This document shows positions 1 to 10,695 of a DNA stretch of 46,070 bases, piece after piece (within the stretch, counting starts at the first letter, position 1; each line of letters opens with the position of its first letter). The position numbers were made by a program, and so were the translations under genes. This stretch comes from Collybiopsis luxurians FD-317 M1 (taxonomy: Eukaryota > Basidiomycota > Agaricomycetes > Agaricales > Omphalotaceae): contig KN834807.1 of assembly GCA_000827265.1 (NCBI GenBank), positions 80,554 through 126,623 of the forward strand. The letters run 5' to 3'. The notes beneath the pieces were generated by a model, which did no database searches, was not told the origin of the DNA, and was given only the letters and a program-made list of their open reading frames with translations.

Positions 1-146
1 TCATATCACTCTCTAAACACTCTTTAGTCATAGTAACTCAGTCATCATTTTCCTTCATCTTATCTTTTGATCTAATCTCTTTATCTTATCTATTTGATCT
101 TATCTGTGCCATGTATTATCAATACATTACTGTAAGTAGTATAGTA

Positions 147-235
147 GCTTGTGCCACTAGCTTGTGCCACTAGTCTGTGCCACTAGTCTGTGCCACTAGT
201 CTGTGCCACTAGCCTGTGCCACTAGTGTGTGCCAC
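147..235. repeat. 13-bp tandem repeat, about 6.8 copies
   Basis: Units of the form GYYTGTGCCACTA repeat head to tail with a strict 13-bp period. Copies start at 147, 160, 173, 186, 199, 212 and 225, and the last is incomplete. Only the second and third bases of the unit vary. It lies in the CpG-poor transposon-rich flank. No coding sense is visible across it. Confidence 0.93.
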
Positions 236-1587
236 AGGACCAGGGTTAGGTATCATAGGTCTGACAGTATCTAGGGTCCTAGTACACATGTATATAAGTA
301 GATTGGTCTGTGGCCTAACACCCCAGACTTAACAACATCTTTTCTACCTTCTCAGAAGCAACTCTTCCTCATACTAAGTTTGATCTATCCCCAACCTTAA
401 TATATTTAAACAAGGTGAGTAAGGATTGTGATAGTGCCCTCCTAGCTCCTGGATGCACAGGAACTCGGCGAGGATTAACATAAGGTGGCAGGGTAGCACC
501 TGCGTACATTCATTCCATGACTTGAGTGCCAAAGGATTTGAACATTTGCCACATGAATCCTTGGGTATGTGCCTCAAAAATGTCAAAATGGTCCATCACC
601 TGTTTAACCAGAGAGTTGAATAGTGATGTAATTAGAGCATTAGTCATGTCCGAGTTGAAAGCAGCACCTTGAAAGACAATAAATCATGAACCTGAATGTG
701 TTCAATGGAAACATACCTTATCTTGTAGGTGAATCTTGGTGTGCAAGATGGGGTGAACGAAATGAAGGAAAGCTTGCCATCTAAGGGATACCTTCTGCAT
801 CTGAGCAACAGTATCTGCAGACAAAGTAGTAGTGTCCCCAATCTCCTCTCAGCTGTATTGAATGCATCCAATGTCAACTGAATGATTGAAAGATTCATGA
901 GCTGCTACAATGTTTGGATCCTTGTCATCTGGATTGAGGAATCTGTGGGATGTGGCTGAAATGAGAATACACACCATGAATTGTCAGAAATCAGCAAGTT
1001 GAAGATCAATACTGGTCATAATGATGTTGAAGTTGCTCAGAGTTTGACCAAAGTGCTTGCTCTTCATGATGCAGCCAGAGCATACAAATATTTCATAAAA
1101 GTAGTGCAAGCAGTCAGCTTTTGCCATTCCCATGTAGCAACCAATGAAACCAGCTGCATAATGACCAAGAGCAAGAATGAGAATCAACAGATGGTTGACT
1201 TGAAAGGCAGGAGTTCAAGCGATGATCTTGCCTGCACCAATGATTGATTGGATCTTCGAGTATTCAGTAAAGATGGTAAACAGCCCATTGATAAAAAAAG
1301 TGTCCCACTTGATTTTCTTACAGTTAGTGTACAGCAGAGTAACCATCTCAGTTCCTTGAGCCCCACTGCCCCAAGTTGTGACTATGAGATAATAAAGGCC
1401 ACGGACAACATTGTCCAGCTTGTGAAACCATTCCTGAGTATATACTACAATAGCTGGTCAGTATCAGGTAGTCAGGGGAAATGCTGGTCCAAACAGTCTC
1501 TGGCATCATGATGGCCAGCATGGTATGTAAAATTAAATCCTAAATCTTTTTGGCTAATGTTTTCCTGCTTAAGGTCTCATACAGTAT
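236..1587. other. CpG-poor stretch with no supportable intact gene
   Basis: No open frame here is supported by a recognisable motif. At 290-296 there is a TATA-like run (tatataag) followed by pyrimidine-rich sequence, which could be a decayed element promoter or LTR, but I found no matching second copy in the window. The stretch 980-1560 lies directly upstream of the integrase remnant and in the same orientation, so it probably holds that gene's decayed 5' part. Its short open frames on the plus strand do not match anything I recognise. Confidence 0.4.
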
Positions 1588-2400
1588 CAAATTGTTATCC
1601 ATGGATTTATTGATGGATATTCCCATTTTGCACTTGGGATGTGTGCAAGCAATAACAACTGCTCCCAAACTGTTATGAATCTTTTTGAGTCAATAGCAGC
1701 TGTACATGGCTATCTCAAGTGTGTATGAGGTGATTATAGCACAGAAAATGTTCTTGTGGCCAGTCGCATGAATGAAATTTGAGGACTAAACTGAGAGTCT
1801 TATATTATGGCCAGTAAGCTTGGTTACATTGACTCAGTTATACTAATTATAGCTCTATCAGATCTGTTCACAATATTTGAATTGAACACCTCTGGGTAGA
1901 TGTTACCAGAGGTTTTAGAAGAAATGGAAGAAACTCTTCTGCCTTCTTGAAACTCATTATGGGCTGAATGTAGACAATGATCAGCATCTATGGCTTCTTC
2001 ATTATATTTTTCTAGAGCACATTAATAATGACATTGATGCATGGATACATAGCTGGAATCACCACATTATTTCATCCCAAACTCAAATCTACCAAACACC
2101 ATTAGTTATATATCAACAAGGCATGATTGAGCATGGTTATTGGGGTTTATTTCCAGAGCCAGAAGATACTAGTGATGCAGATTTTGCTGGCTATGGTATT
2201 ATTTCAAAACTGTCTAGTCATTGTGTGACTGACTATTTAACTTTATAGGTGTTGATTGGGACAACATTGATAACCAACATATACATGCACATCATGAACA
2301 ATACAATCTCTCAGCTACTGGGCAGATTTCTCCTAGCTTATTTAATGCTGATGAACCAGAGCAAATGTCACATATAAAAGTTCCTGGTATTTGAGACAGC
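1588..2400 (+). pseudogene. Decayed fungal integrase-core (DDE/RNase H fold) transposon protein
   Basis: Translation in pieces gives blocks I know from a family of integrase-catalytic-domain proteins that is abundant in agaricomycete genomes. These are VIHGFIDGYSHFALGMCASN then NLFESIAAVHG (1594-1719), a corrupted V*GDYSTENVLVASRM (1726-1773), HLWLLHYIF (from 1982), and AGYG joined to VDWDNID. The last join is across a still-recognisable intron of about 52 nt (2196-2247, gtatta...tatag). The frame changes between 1860 and 1970. Internal TGA stops occupy positions where the family has arginine, for example V-R-G-D-x-G-T-E-N, which fits CGA to TGA transition. The catalytic acidic residue in the GD motif survives but the gene cannot make a full product. 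The superfamily of the parent element is not certain; I saw no terminal repeats. Confidence 0.85.
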
Positions 2401-4927
2401 TTGAATGAGCAAGGCACTGCAATGCTCAACCATTTTATCCAAGGACATCCATATATCTCAGCCATCATGGACCAGGCATCTCTTACACAGCTTTGAACTG
2501 ATGCATGCAACTTTATTTGTTCACTTAGTGTTAAAGTTCAGGCAACTAAAGCAGCAATGATTGAGATCACAACAAGTTTTGGTTTGGTAATAATAACTTG
2601 TATAATAGATTGTTTGTAACTCATAGTGTCAACACCTCTGCTCTCATCACTCAGACTAGTGCAGGTTAGGCCAAAACTGGGCACAATGCCCCAAATTGAA
2701 TTGCAGACTCGTGGAAGTGCTACACTAATGGTACAGGGTAGGTAGGAATAAGAACACACAAGACAGACTATGTACTACTAGTGTACATTAAGCAATTGAG
2801 CTATGATTGGTTATGAACAGGTTAGAATCAGAATAGACATAAAGGAGAAGCAGCAATTGTAGCAAAGATCTGTGAACTGGGATGGGAGGGAGGGTGACAA
2901 AAAAAGTGTGCAGAAAGCGGTTAAACTAATCTAAAAAGAAATCAGCATTAAAAACTACTGAAATGCGACCAATCTGCACACTTAGAGCCTAAATATCTGA
3001 GATCTGACAATCAAGAACGCTTTGAGAGGCTCTTGACTAGACTAATTTCCTGAGCCTTGGTCATATTGTTTAGTTCAAGAAAGTTGTATTGGGGGGTAGG
3101 TCCTTCATTTGGCCTATCCTGACTTGGGTCAACAGACATGTTGGAAGTCTAGTTAATGACATTAGCAGGAACAATACAGTGTGGAGGGAGGAGTTTACCT
3201 CCTGAGTTACTTCATGTCTCTCTACAGTAGGCCCAGTGCCATTGGGGGAAGGGCCTTTCATTATAATGTCCCTGCTAAGATCAGGTTCCTTGTTGTCCTC
3301 TTCCCCTTCCTTGTCAGGTACAAGAGACTTATGGAAGCCAGTAGGTTCTCAGGTTGGGAATTCATCATTGCAAGAGGGGATCCATCAACAGTCACAGTTG
3401 GGTGAGCCAGCAGCTACTGGGGCCCAGGCTACATCCAAGAAGGATTTTTTCACTGTCTTTTGTGCCTCATTCTCCTTGCCCTGGGTATCCAGCCCAGGTG
3501 CAGCTTGAGAGAGATCAGTTGATGCATTCTGGTGCTGGTTCTGGGGAGGAGGGTTCACAGGCATTTCAGTTGTGCTAGCAGAGATAAATGACTTAGTGTG
3601 GGTGTATTAGGTATGCAACATACATTTTTGTAAGTGTTTTTATTTTGAGGGATTGGTTTATTTGTATGTATACCTTCACTCAATGAAGTGGTCAATGAAT
3701 CAGGGTTTGTTGTAGCAGCTAGGCAATTTAAGATGTGGGTGGTGAGAAAACTATATAGTTGCCTAATCATGTGAGGGCATTTGGGCCCCACTTGTTGTCA
3801 ATTTTCATAGAGGGGGAAGTTTGGTGGGCTCTGTGTCAACTGGGACAGTGGGCAGCATGGTGTGAATGTCATGGATGTAGCAGTTCAAGAAGAGTATTCC
3901 CATCTTTCATCTCAATTGAATTAGGTGACACATGGTCTGGACATCTCAATTCAGTCCAATTGAATGTTGTTCATGTATTTGTGATGGCAAGAACAGGATT
4001 TAGCTGTTGGGCATAAAGCAGTCCATTTTGTATTGAGGACAATATTCTAGTCATTTATGTTTATAACTTAGTATAGTAGAGCTTGAGAGTAGGTTCCCTC
4101 TTTGTCACTGTTGGCAGTGGCAGGGGGGACTGGTGCAAATTAGCACTCACTTGATGGTGGTGGTACCAGATCAAGTTGCCCCAGTTAGGTGGAACTTTGA
4201 TGCAGTTATTACCAGCACCACTGTCATGTCTAATGTTCCAAGATGAGATAGAGATGAGATGAAGTAAGAAGAATGTCTTCCAAGAATCAGATTGGAGTTA
4301 ACCATAATCCAAGTTGATATTTTACCTGAGGAACTATTACAAGCTTGTACAACTTATATACTAGCTAATCAGAGAAATCAGAATAATAGTGGGAGTAATG
4401 GAAGTACAATAAGTAATACAAACTGTTGCTTTTAATAGAAAAGAAGACAATAATGACAGTAGGAATGAAAGACAAAAGTTATGAAAGGAGATAACTAAAA
4501 CAATACCATGAGAATGAAGTTGTTCAACTGATGTCCAATGGTTCCATGCTCTGGTCTGATCAGATTGACAATTGAACTGTCAGAGTAAGGTTTGAGTTGA
4601 TGAAGTGTAGTATCCTCCTCTCAGGCTTTTGCCCTCAAAAGCCTTTAAATTTGCATTTCAAGATTTTCTGATATTTTCCACCACTATTCTGAGTGTTCTG
4701 ACCATGACTCATGCCACAGAATTTTCTAGAACATTCTTTACTTGTGAAGTTTCAACAGACAAAGGATCAATCAGGTTAACTGAGTTGTCCTGGTTTTGTG
4801 AAATTTTTGACAATGCACCCCTTGCATCCTTAATCACAAACAACCTCATCAGCAATTTTTATTTATGGGAATAAAGACAGAATCCCAGATTGCCAGGCCC
4901 AAATCTAAACATATGAGACATGGTCTT
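2401..4927. other. CpG-poor decayed sequence, probable tail of the Ulp1-type element gene
   Basis: There is no intact gene. On the minus strand between about 3,580 and 3,070, fragments rich in P, Q, N, S and charged residues (for example MPVNPPPQNQHQNASTD near 3,550) look like a disordered protein tail, interrupted by stops and frame changes. Because they lie downstream of the minus-strand Ulp1 remnant at 4,928-5,680, they may be its C-terminal part. That is inference from position and composition only. The plus strand between 2,400 and 2,900 may hold a few more decayed codons of the integrase element. Nothing else is recognised. Confidence 0.35.
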
Positions 4928-5680
4928 TTAGTTGATATGGAAATTGCTTACTTGTATTTTCTGAAACCATCTTATTGCTTTTGATTCATCTTCCTCAGTC
5001 AAAGTTTTGGCCTTTATGCAGATATCTTGTTTAAAGAAAATTTTACAAGCAAAAAATGTGGATAAGCCTAAAGTATCCCCAGTTTTGGAGCACCATTTCT
5101 TGACAAAGTAGTTGATGATCTTGTCATTCAACCATTGTCTGACACCCAGGGTTTGAAATTCAGACACAGAAAGAAAAAGTAGTTTTCCCTCCAGAACTTC
5201 TGGCTTCTGCATGATCTGTTCAATATAAATATATGGAAAACTCTTTGAGACACAACACATGCACCTGGGCCACTATGCCTTTCAATTTGATTTCAGTCTT
5301 GTCCAGATAATTGTCCATCAGTTTCCAAAAATAGGTTTCAACTGCTGTTCATTTGATTCTGGTACACTTGAATGGAAGTTGAAGATTGTGGGAAACAGTA
5401 AAAATTGCATTGGCTGACCCAAGGGGATAGTGTTGCTTGAGGCAAAGGACAGCCTTACCATGTTGAATCACCACAGGACACTTGTAGATAAATTTAATAA
5501 TTACTTGATCAAAGGAAATTCCACTGTATCCAATCAAAAATTGAAAGTTTCTATTATTGGCAAATGGGCAGTGACATTACAAATTTACTTAGACATCTCT
5601 TAATCTCTTCTGTCTACATAGAACAAGTTCTAACATCTGGAAAAATCACCTATTCTCCAGGATAGTATAGAATGGCCTCA
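4928..5680 (-). pseudogene. Frameshifted Ulp1 (C48)-like cysteine protease domain gene of a transposable element
   Basis: Reading the minus strand from 5,600 down gives PFANNRNFQFLIGYSGISF, then YKCPVVIQHGKAVLCLK (5,349-5,540), then a segment ending near KGIVAQVHVLCLK, then after a frame change IEQIMQKPEVLEGKL and QWLNDKIINYFVKKWC (5,100-5,240). The QWLNDxIINxFxxxW block is the N-terminal signature of Ulp1/SENP proteases. The upstream blocks match those I know from Ulp1-domain proteins carried by fungal DNA transposons. The frame break falls near 5,240. The catalytic histidine, aspartate and cysteine region that should follow (below 4,930) is not readable. I infer a dead element-borne protease rather than a cellular SUMO protease. 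The host element is not identified. Confidence 0.75.
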
Positions 5681-5689
5681 GAGTTGACC

Positions 5690-5880
5690 AGGTGACCAGG
5701 GGAGCATGGGACCCCTATGGTACAGAGGGTGCCAGGAGACACTCCCTCAAATTCTGTGTGCACTGGTCAGCTTCAGGTCAACTGAGTCAGCCTGAGCATC
5801 TCTGAGGCTCCCTGGGTGTCCCTGAGGTTCCCTGGGTATCCCTGGGCATCCCTGGGCAACCCTGAACAATCCTGGGAAGA
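5690..5880. repeat. Imperfect short-period CCTGGG-rich repeats
   Basis: Between 5,806 and 5,878 the motif ccctgggYAtc / ccctgaggttc recurs about seven times with a period of about 10-13 bp. The upstream 5,690-5,800 contains related cctgag and ggtcaact words. The same vocabulary (cctgagg, ccctggg, ggcca) appears at 6,905-7,290 and 7,795-7,945, so I read these as one dispersed family of GC-richer insertions in an otherwise AT-rich background. No protein signal is visible. Confidence 0.55.
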
Positions 5881-7023
5881 ATCTGCTAATTCTGATATTA
5901 CACATGCATATATTTGTAATCATTCTTCTGTCATTCTTACAATGACATACAAATCTTGAGAAGGGGGAATAATTTAACATAATAACAGTACATAATACAC
6001 CAGTAAATTATGTAGGAAGAACAACAAGAATGAGATATGAGAACCAGATGTAGGAGAGAAATCTAGACCATTTATTTAGCACCAAGGAATGAAAAAAAGA
6101 GGTCAAAAACTTGCCAGGAATATCCAATCCTTCTCCACTGCACCTCACTTGTCTTTATATCCTTCCCCATGAATGTGAGCTTGAGATATAAGTGTAGGAT
6201 ATAGGAGAGGGATCTACTAGTAGAAAATTTGTTTAGCACCAAGGAATTAATTAAAGGTCAAAAACTCACCAGAAATTTCTCCTCTTTCTACTCTGTACTT
6301 TTCTCCCTGGTACCATGTCCTTAAACAGTAACCATAAGTATTTAGAATGGAGAATTAAAGAGGAGAACTCAAAATATTTAGTTAGTACCAGAGAGAGTAA
6401 AAAAAAATGACCCAAAACTTGCCAGGTCAATGTCCCAGTGCCTCTTCTAAGGTCTCTTGTTCTTGAATATTGGAGAGAGAATAATGAAAGATATCCATGA
6501 AAGTATTGAGTTATTGGCAGGAGGCTGAGTAAGTAGTACTGATAATGGTGGAGGTTGAAGAAAGAAAGGAAATGAAATTGAAAAAGTAAGCCCAAGTGAA
6601 ATTTCAACCAAAAGTCACATGATTGTGAACACAAGCACATGATAAACACCTGACTCAGAAAATCATGCCATTTTTTTTTGTTGTCATGGTGAATTAGTCA
6701 AGGTATTTATGTCATGCAGGTGCTAAAAAACTTTGAATTATTTTTCAAGCTCGAAGAGAAGTTGAGAACTATACATCATTAGTATTAAAAGTTATTATTG
6801 ACACTCAAATAACTAGTCCAGACTATAATTTAGCCTTCATGGCAATAATAGAATTCAATTTTTTGCATATATATTGTATTTTGATATTTATATGCCAGGA
6901 ACACTTCAAAATTTCCCAGGGATTACCAGGGTTGTTCCAGAGCTTGCACAGGATCTGGCCAAAATCCTTTGGAGCCCTGACAGCCTTGGCAGCTCTGGCA
7001 ATATCAGGAAAAATGCCCTATTG
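5881..7023. other. AT-rich intergenic sequence without a recognised gene
   Basis: No motif-bearing frame is found on either strand. Three short direct-repeat words (ttagcaccaaggaat followed by ggtcaaaaac and a gccaggaa/accagaaat variant) recur near 6,078, 6,234 and in weaker form near 6,381, suggesting an old local triplication of about 150 bp. A minus-strand open frame of 127 codons (6,266-6,649) is rich in F, L and H and matches nothing I recognise; I do not call it a gene. Confidence 0.35.
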
Positions 7024-7214
7024 CCCAGAGAGCCAGGGCCAGCCTAGAGACACCCCCCCAATCCTAGGAAACCTCAGGGATCCTGTGAAGCCTGAGTGCA
7101 GCCTGAGCTGACCTCAGTGGCCCCAGGGATCCCAGGCTGCCTCAGGGATTCTCAGGATACCTGAGGTTACTTAGGATTAGGGGGGTGTCCCTAGGCTGGC
7201 CCTGGCTCTCTGGG
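7024..7214. repeat. Inverted repeat with about 73-bp arms (MITE-like hairpin)
   Basis: The left arm 7,024-7,096 (starting cccagagagccagggccagc) is matched by the reverse complement of 7,141-7,214 at roughly 85-90 percent by eye, with a 44-bp loop. The outer flanks (6,955-7,020 and 7,215-7,290) are also loosely complementary, so the original element may have been nearer 330 bp. The words GGTACTTTTTCTGATG at 7,221, GGTACTTTTTGTGATG at 7,315 and a diverged copy at 7,938 look like repeated ends of the same family. No clear target-site duplication was found. Confidence 0.8.
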
Positions 7215-8895
7215 AAAAAGGTACTTTTTCTGATGACCCTTGCAACCCTTGATATCTGAGGCTGCCCAGTATTTGGCTATAATCCTCAGGTAATTATAGT
7301 TAACCTGGGCAATGGGTACTTTTTGTGATGAAGATGGTGAGAGCAGTTAATAAACCTGGTACCACATGATTTGTAGTAGGACATTGGTAGAGATGGGCTG
7401 AACTTGTCAAAATTTGGAACCCAACAGTAATGATTCTTAATTGAGCCAATCCTGTGTCAATGTTAGCTTTCAATTTTAGCATCATTTAGCTAAATCCAAT
7501 AAGAGCCAGAGTTAAGAAGTCTTTTGTGTAGTACAAAGCCTATACATATGTACATAGTGTATATACAATAGGTTATAATAATATTGTGCATGTTATGACT
7601 GTGGGAAAAGTTTTTTTATTGTAGACAGTTCACAGTGAGCTTGGCATCATGTAATTTATTAAAAAAAAGTGGAAATCTCTATATAATTCCCACAAAAATA
7701 AATGATCTGGTTGTGTATTTACACAAGAATAATATGTAACTATATATTTGCAATGTATAATTTGTAGCATTTTAAAATATTTCTACTTCTGGAATCCTGA
7801 AGGAGCCCCAGAGAGCCTAAGAATTGGCCAAAAACCTGGGAAGCCTAAGCAGCCTAAGCAACTTAGAGTGCCTGAGGGTTTCTAGAATTTGGCCAATTTC
7901 TTGGGTGTCCTCAGACTTCCTGTATTTGCCTGGGCAAAGGTGCTTTTCCAGATGTTTAGTGCTGTCAATTAAGCATTCATGCTTGCACTCATTACTGGCC
8001 ACCCCAGTGGTTGGGGCATTTATTACTGAAGATACATAGCACTCAGTACTTCCTATTCACAATCTTATTTCCCCTTCAACATGACAAATTCACCTCATCT
8101 CCACATAAATTTTTCATCCCCTGTAACTTCCATTGGCATTGGTTGAGAAGTACTAGTAGAGACACCAATATTCAACACTGGGGCAAAGGGAGCAAGTGGA
8201 TGGAGTGTAGTGATGCCCAAGTGGAACTGAGTCTGGAGTATATCAGACAAAGAGTATATTGAAGCAGGACACTTGCTTAGCTAAATTTTACCTCTATCTG
8301 AGTACCATTTACAATTTGAATTGTCCTTCAAGTTCCACCTCTCAGTATATATTTTGGAAGATTTGTAAGTGTATGATTAACTCTATGTGGTTGAAAGTTT
8401 GGATTCAAGTCTATTTCATCAACAGTGCTTCAGACTCATACATGCCATGTGCAAAGTGCAATGGCCCATCCCACAAGTCATATCTGCAAGTACTAACATA
8501 CTCCATACTTACAAGTTTTCCACTTACAACTGGAAGTACCTGTGTAACAGGATATTGGAGAATGCAAGTAGTCTGTCAATCTCTGTTCCCAAATGCTTGC
8601 AAGTATTGATAAGGATGACCTGTGAATACATCCATACCAAACTCTAACTCACTCCAAATTGTATTCACAACCATACTCATAGGCTACCAGTGCAGGGACA
8701 GAGGATACTTTACTAACTCATGCAGAAGTGGCAAATTAATATGTCCATCTTCACTCCTTGCAGTGGTCTGGTGGTATAGGGGATAGGGTACAATGTATGG
8801 GTGGAGGGGATTAAGTCTGAACTTGCCCAGGAGAGGCAGCTTGCAATGGTGATATCTTCCTAGCTGGCTTGTTACAAAAACTACTTGATATTCTT
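7215..8895. other. Decayed intergenic sequence; one more copy of the GC-richer repeat family
   Basis: The segment 7,795-7,945 repeats the vocabulary of the 5.7-kb and 7.1-kb elements (agcctaag, ttggccaa, cctgggcaaaggtgcttttc). Apart from this I see only AT-rich, CpG-poor sequence. The open frames at 8,011-8,650 carry no motif I recognise. Confidence 0.4.
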
Positions 8896-9451
8896 TAGTG
8901 ATGTGATGGCTCTGGGCCAGAGCTGTTGAGCTGTCTGAGCCAGGCCCCAGCCCTCTGATGGCTTAGGGCCCAGCTCAACATTTTAGAAAGCCCTAGGCTG
9001 GGGCTTTGAGCTGGGGCTTTTTCTATATTAAAGTTAAGGTCAAAATGGTTCTTTTATTGAAGACTTAGTCTACCAAAATCATCATTGACTTCTCATATAC
9101 AATTTTATGGTGACTGCTTGATTAACTTTTGTCTTTCCAAGGTGTTTTCAATCTGCTTTCTGTAAGCTTAAACATACACATCATGTAACTTTGATGCATT
9201 TGATTCACAGTACTCATGCGACTCTTTACTGGCACACATTCTTTATTACAGGCAGCTCAAATAGTAATAAGAGATGTAATAAAGCATCATATTCATGTGT
9301 AATACTGGCCAAATTGCTGACTGTTAGTCCAAGTAGGTTGAGCTGGGGCCTGAGCCTGGGCCAGGCTGTGGCCATCATTTAGGGCCCAGCTCAGCATTTG
9401 GATGAGCTGTGGCTGGGGCTTTTGAGCCAGGCCCCAGCCATCACACCACTA
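8896..9451. mobile_element. Non-autonomous hAT-like DNA element (556 bp) with 8-bp target duplication
   Basis: The terminal inverted repeats are TAGTGATGTGATGGCT at 8,896-8,911 and, on the other strand, TAGTGGTGTGATGGCT at 9,436-9,451 (15 of 16 identical). Directly outside lie atattctt (8,888-8,895) and atcttctt (9,452-9,459), 7 of 8 identical, the expected 8-bp target duplication of the hAT superfamily. Subterminal arms are GC-rich and mutually complementary, with gggcccagctcaRcattt and gagccaggccccagcc words on both sides. The interior holds no transposase frame, so the element is non-autonomous. The single mismatches in TIR and TSD suggest an old insertion. Confidence 0.85.
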
Positions 9452-9865
9452 ATCTTCTTACTGGTTTCAGGGGGGTTGATTATTGAATTCAATTTATTTG
9501 GCTGAGGGTATTTCAATATTGTACATTTGGATGGTGGGACTAGGTCTTGAGGGTAGTTCTGAAGGGCAGCAGATAGATTCCAGCTCAAGATCCAGCTCTG
9601 ATGATTCAAATTTGCAATCAAGGAGGAGACAGAGGAGGTTGCAAGGAAAGGTGGAGGAGTATGCAATTTCAGGTTGGTCAGGTATTGTAAGGATGGGGAG
9701 GTGGCACTGGAACAAGACTCCAGTTCTGGCTTTGATTCCAGTTGGGGTGGTGCAGTAGAATTTGCAAGATTATTGAATACAGGACTACAAATGTTAACAT
9801 ATACTCAGTAAACAAACCAAAATGCAGTTAATAAGACACACCCTTCACTATCATCAGCCATTGGT
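9452..9865. other. Short interval between two DNA elements
   Basis: Nothing is recognised. Open frames on both strands at 9,483-9,758 are serine-rich or arginine-rich and lack motif support. The sequence is CpG-poor like the rest of this flank. Confidence 0.4.
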
Positions 9866-10323
9866 CACTGCAGTGGACCAGGAATTTTGCAGTCAAAATA
9901 ATTACTGTAATTAAATATGGGTAATAGTATCATTTTTTGCCTGAAAAATTTTATGAAAATAGTTTACTTTTTCACTTGTAAAATGTATGGTAAAATAAAA
10001 TGACATCATTAATCTTTTTCTCCTGTAATGAGTTTTCTTTTATGACTGGTGAAACCTATTGCCCGGGAATTGGTCTGGAACTGATATTAGTCAGCCCAGT
10101 TTCAGCCCAGTTTTGGACCGGTTCCCGGGCAATGTTTCAATCACAGTAAAAGAAAACTCATTACAGGAGAAAAAGGTTAATGATATCATTTTGTTTAACC
10201 ATATACTTTACATGTGAAAAAGTAAACTATTTTCAGAAACTTTTTTGCATGAAAAATGATACTTTTACCCACATTGAATTACAGTAATTATTTCGACCGC
10301 AAAATTCCTGGTCCACTGCAGTG
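9866..10323. mobile_element. CACTG-ended palindromic MITE (458 bp) with 3-bp target duplication
   Basis: The element begins CACTGCAGTGGACCAGGAAT (9,866) and ends with its inverse at 10,323. The complementarity continues inward almost without break through tttgc, aattactgtaatt, agtaaac and aatgagttttct words to a GC-rich centre where ATTGCCCGGGAA faces TTCCCGGGCAAT (about 10,058-10,132). The whole unit can fold into one long hairpin. It is flanked by ggt on both sides (9,863-9,865 and 10,324-10,326). CACTR ends plus a 3-bp duplication are the usual signature of the CACTA/CMC superfamily, so I call it a CACTA-type non-autonomous element. The interior codes for nothing. Confidence 0.85.
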
Positions 10324-10695
10324 GGTGCTAGAAATGCACTTCCAAGTTTCCTGTGCAACTAGTGTGGCCTTTGTTATCCATTCCCACACAGATATAAATG
10401 CAAAAGAGGAAGAGGTGAGGTTTGGGTTGGGCTTGGTTCACACTCGGGCAAAGCTTGGGATGCCTCAGAATCAAGGCACTACAGTGCTCGGTAAACAGGT
10501 CGGTGGGTAATGCGACAAGGGAACCATACAATTGTACTAAAGAGCTCTGAATTTTCTTAGCGATGATAGTTCACTTTACAGATTTACAATCTGGTCCCTC
10601 TGTTTATCTGATATCTTATATATCATATTCATAACTTGTAAAACATTGCAGTTACACAAATACATCTACATCTAACGAAGCAAACTCTATACAAT
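10324..10695. other. Boundary between CpG-poor flank and gene-dense region; 3' flank of the mutase gene
   Basis: No gene here. CpG dinucleotides become frequent within this interval and remain so to the right, marking the edge of the decayed region. The AT-rich stretch 10,540-10,690 is the likely 3' UTR and polyadenylation region of the minus-strand phosphoglycerate mutase. Confidence 0.5.

Noticed and set aside
241..420. LTR of a retrotransposon (TATA-like box and pyrimidine-rich leader)
   Set aside because: No second copy, no primer-binding site or polypurine tract, and no gag/pol remnant could be identified nearby.
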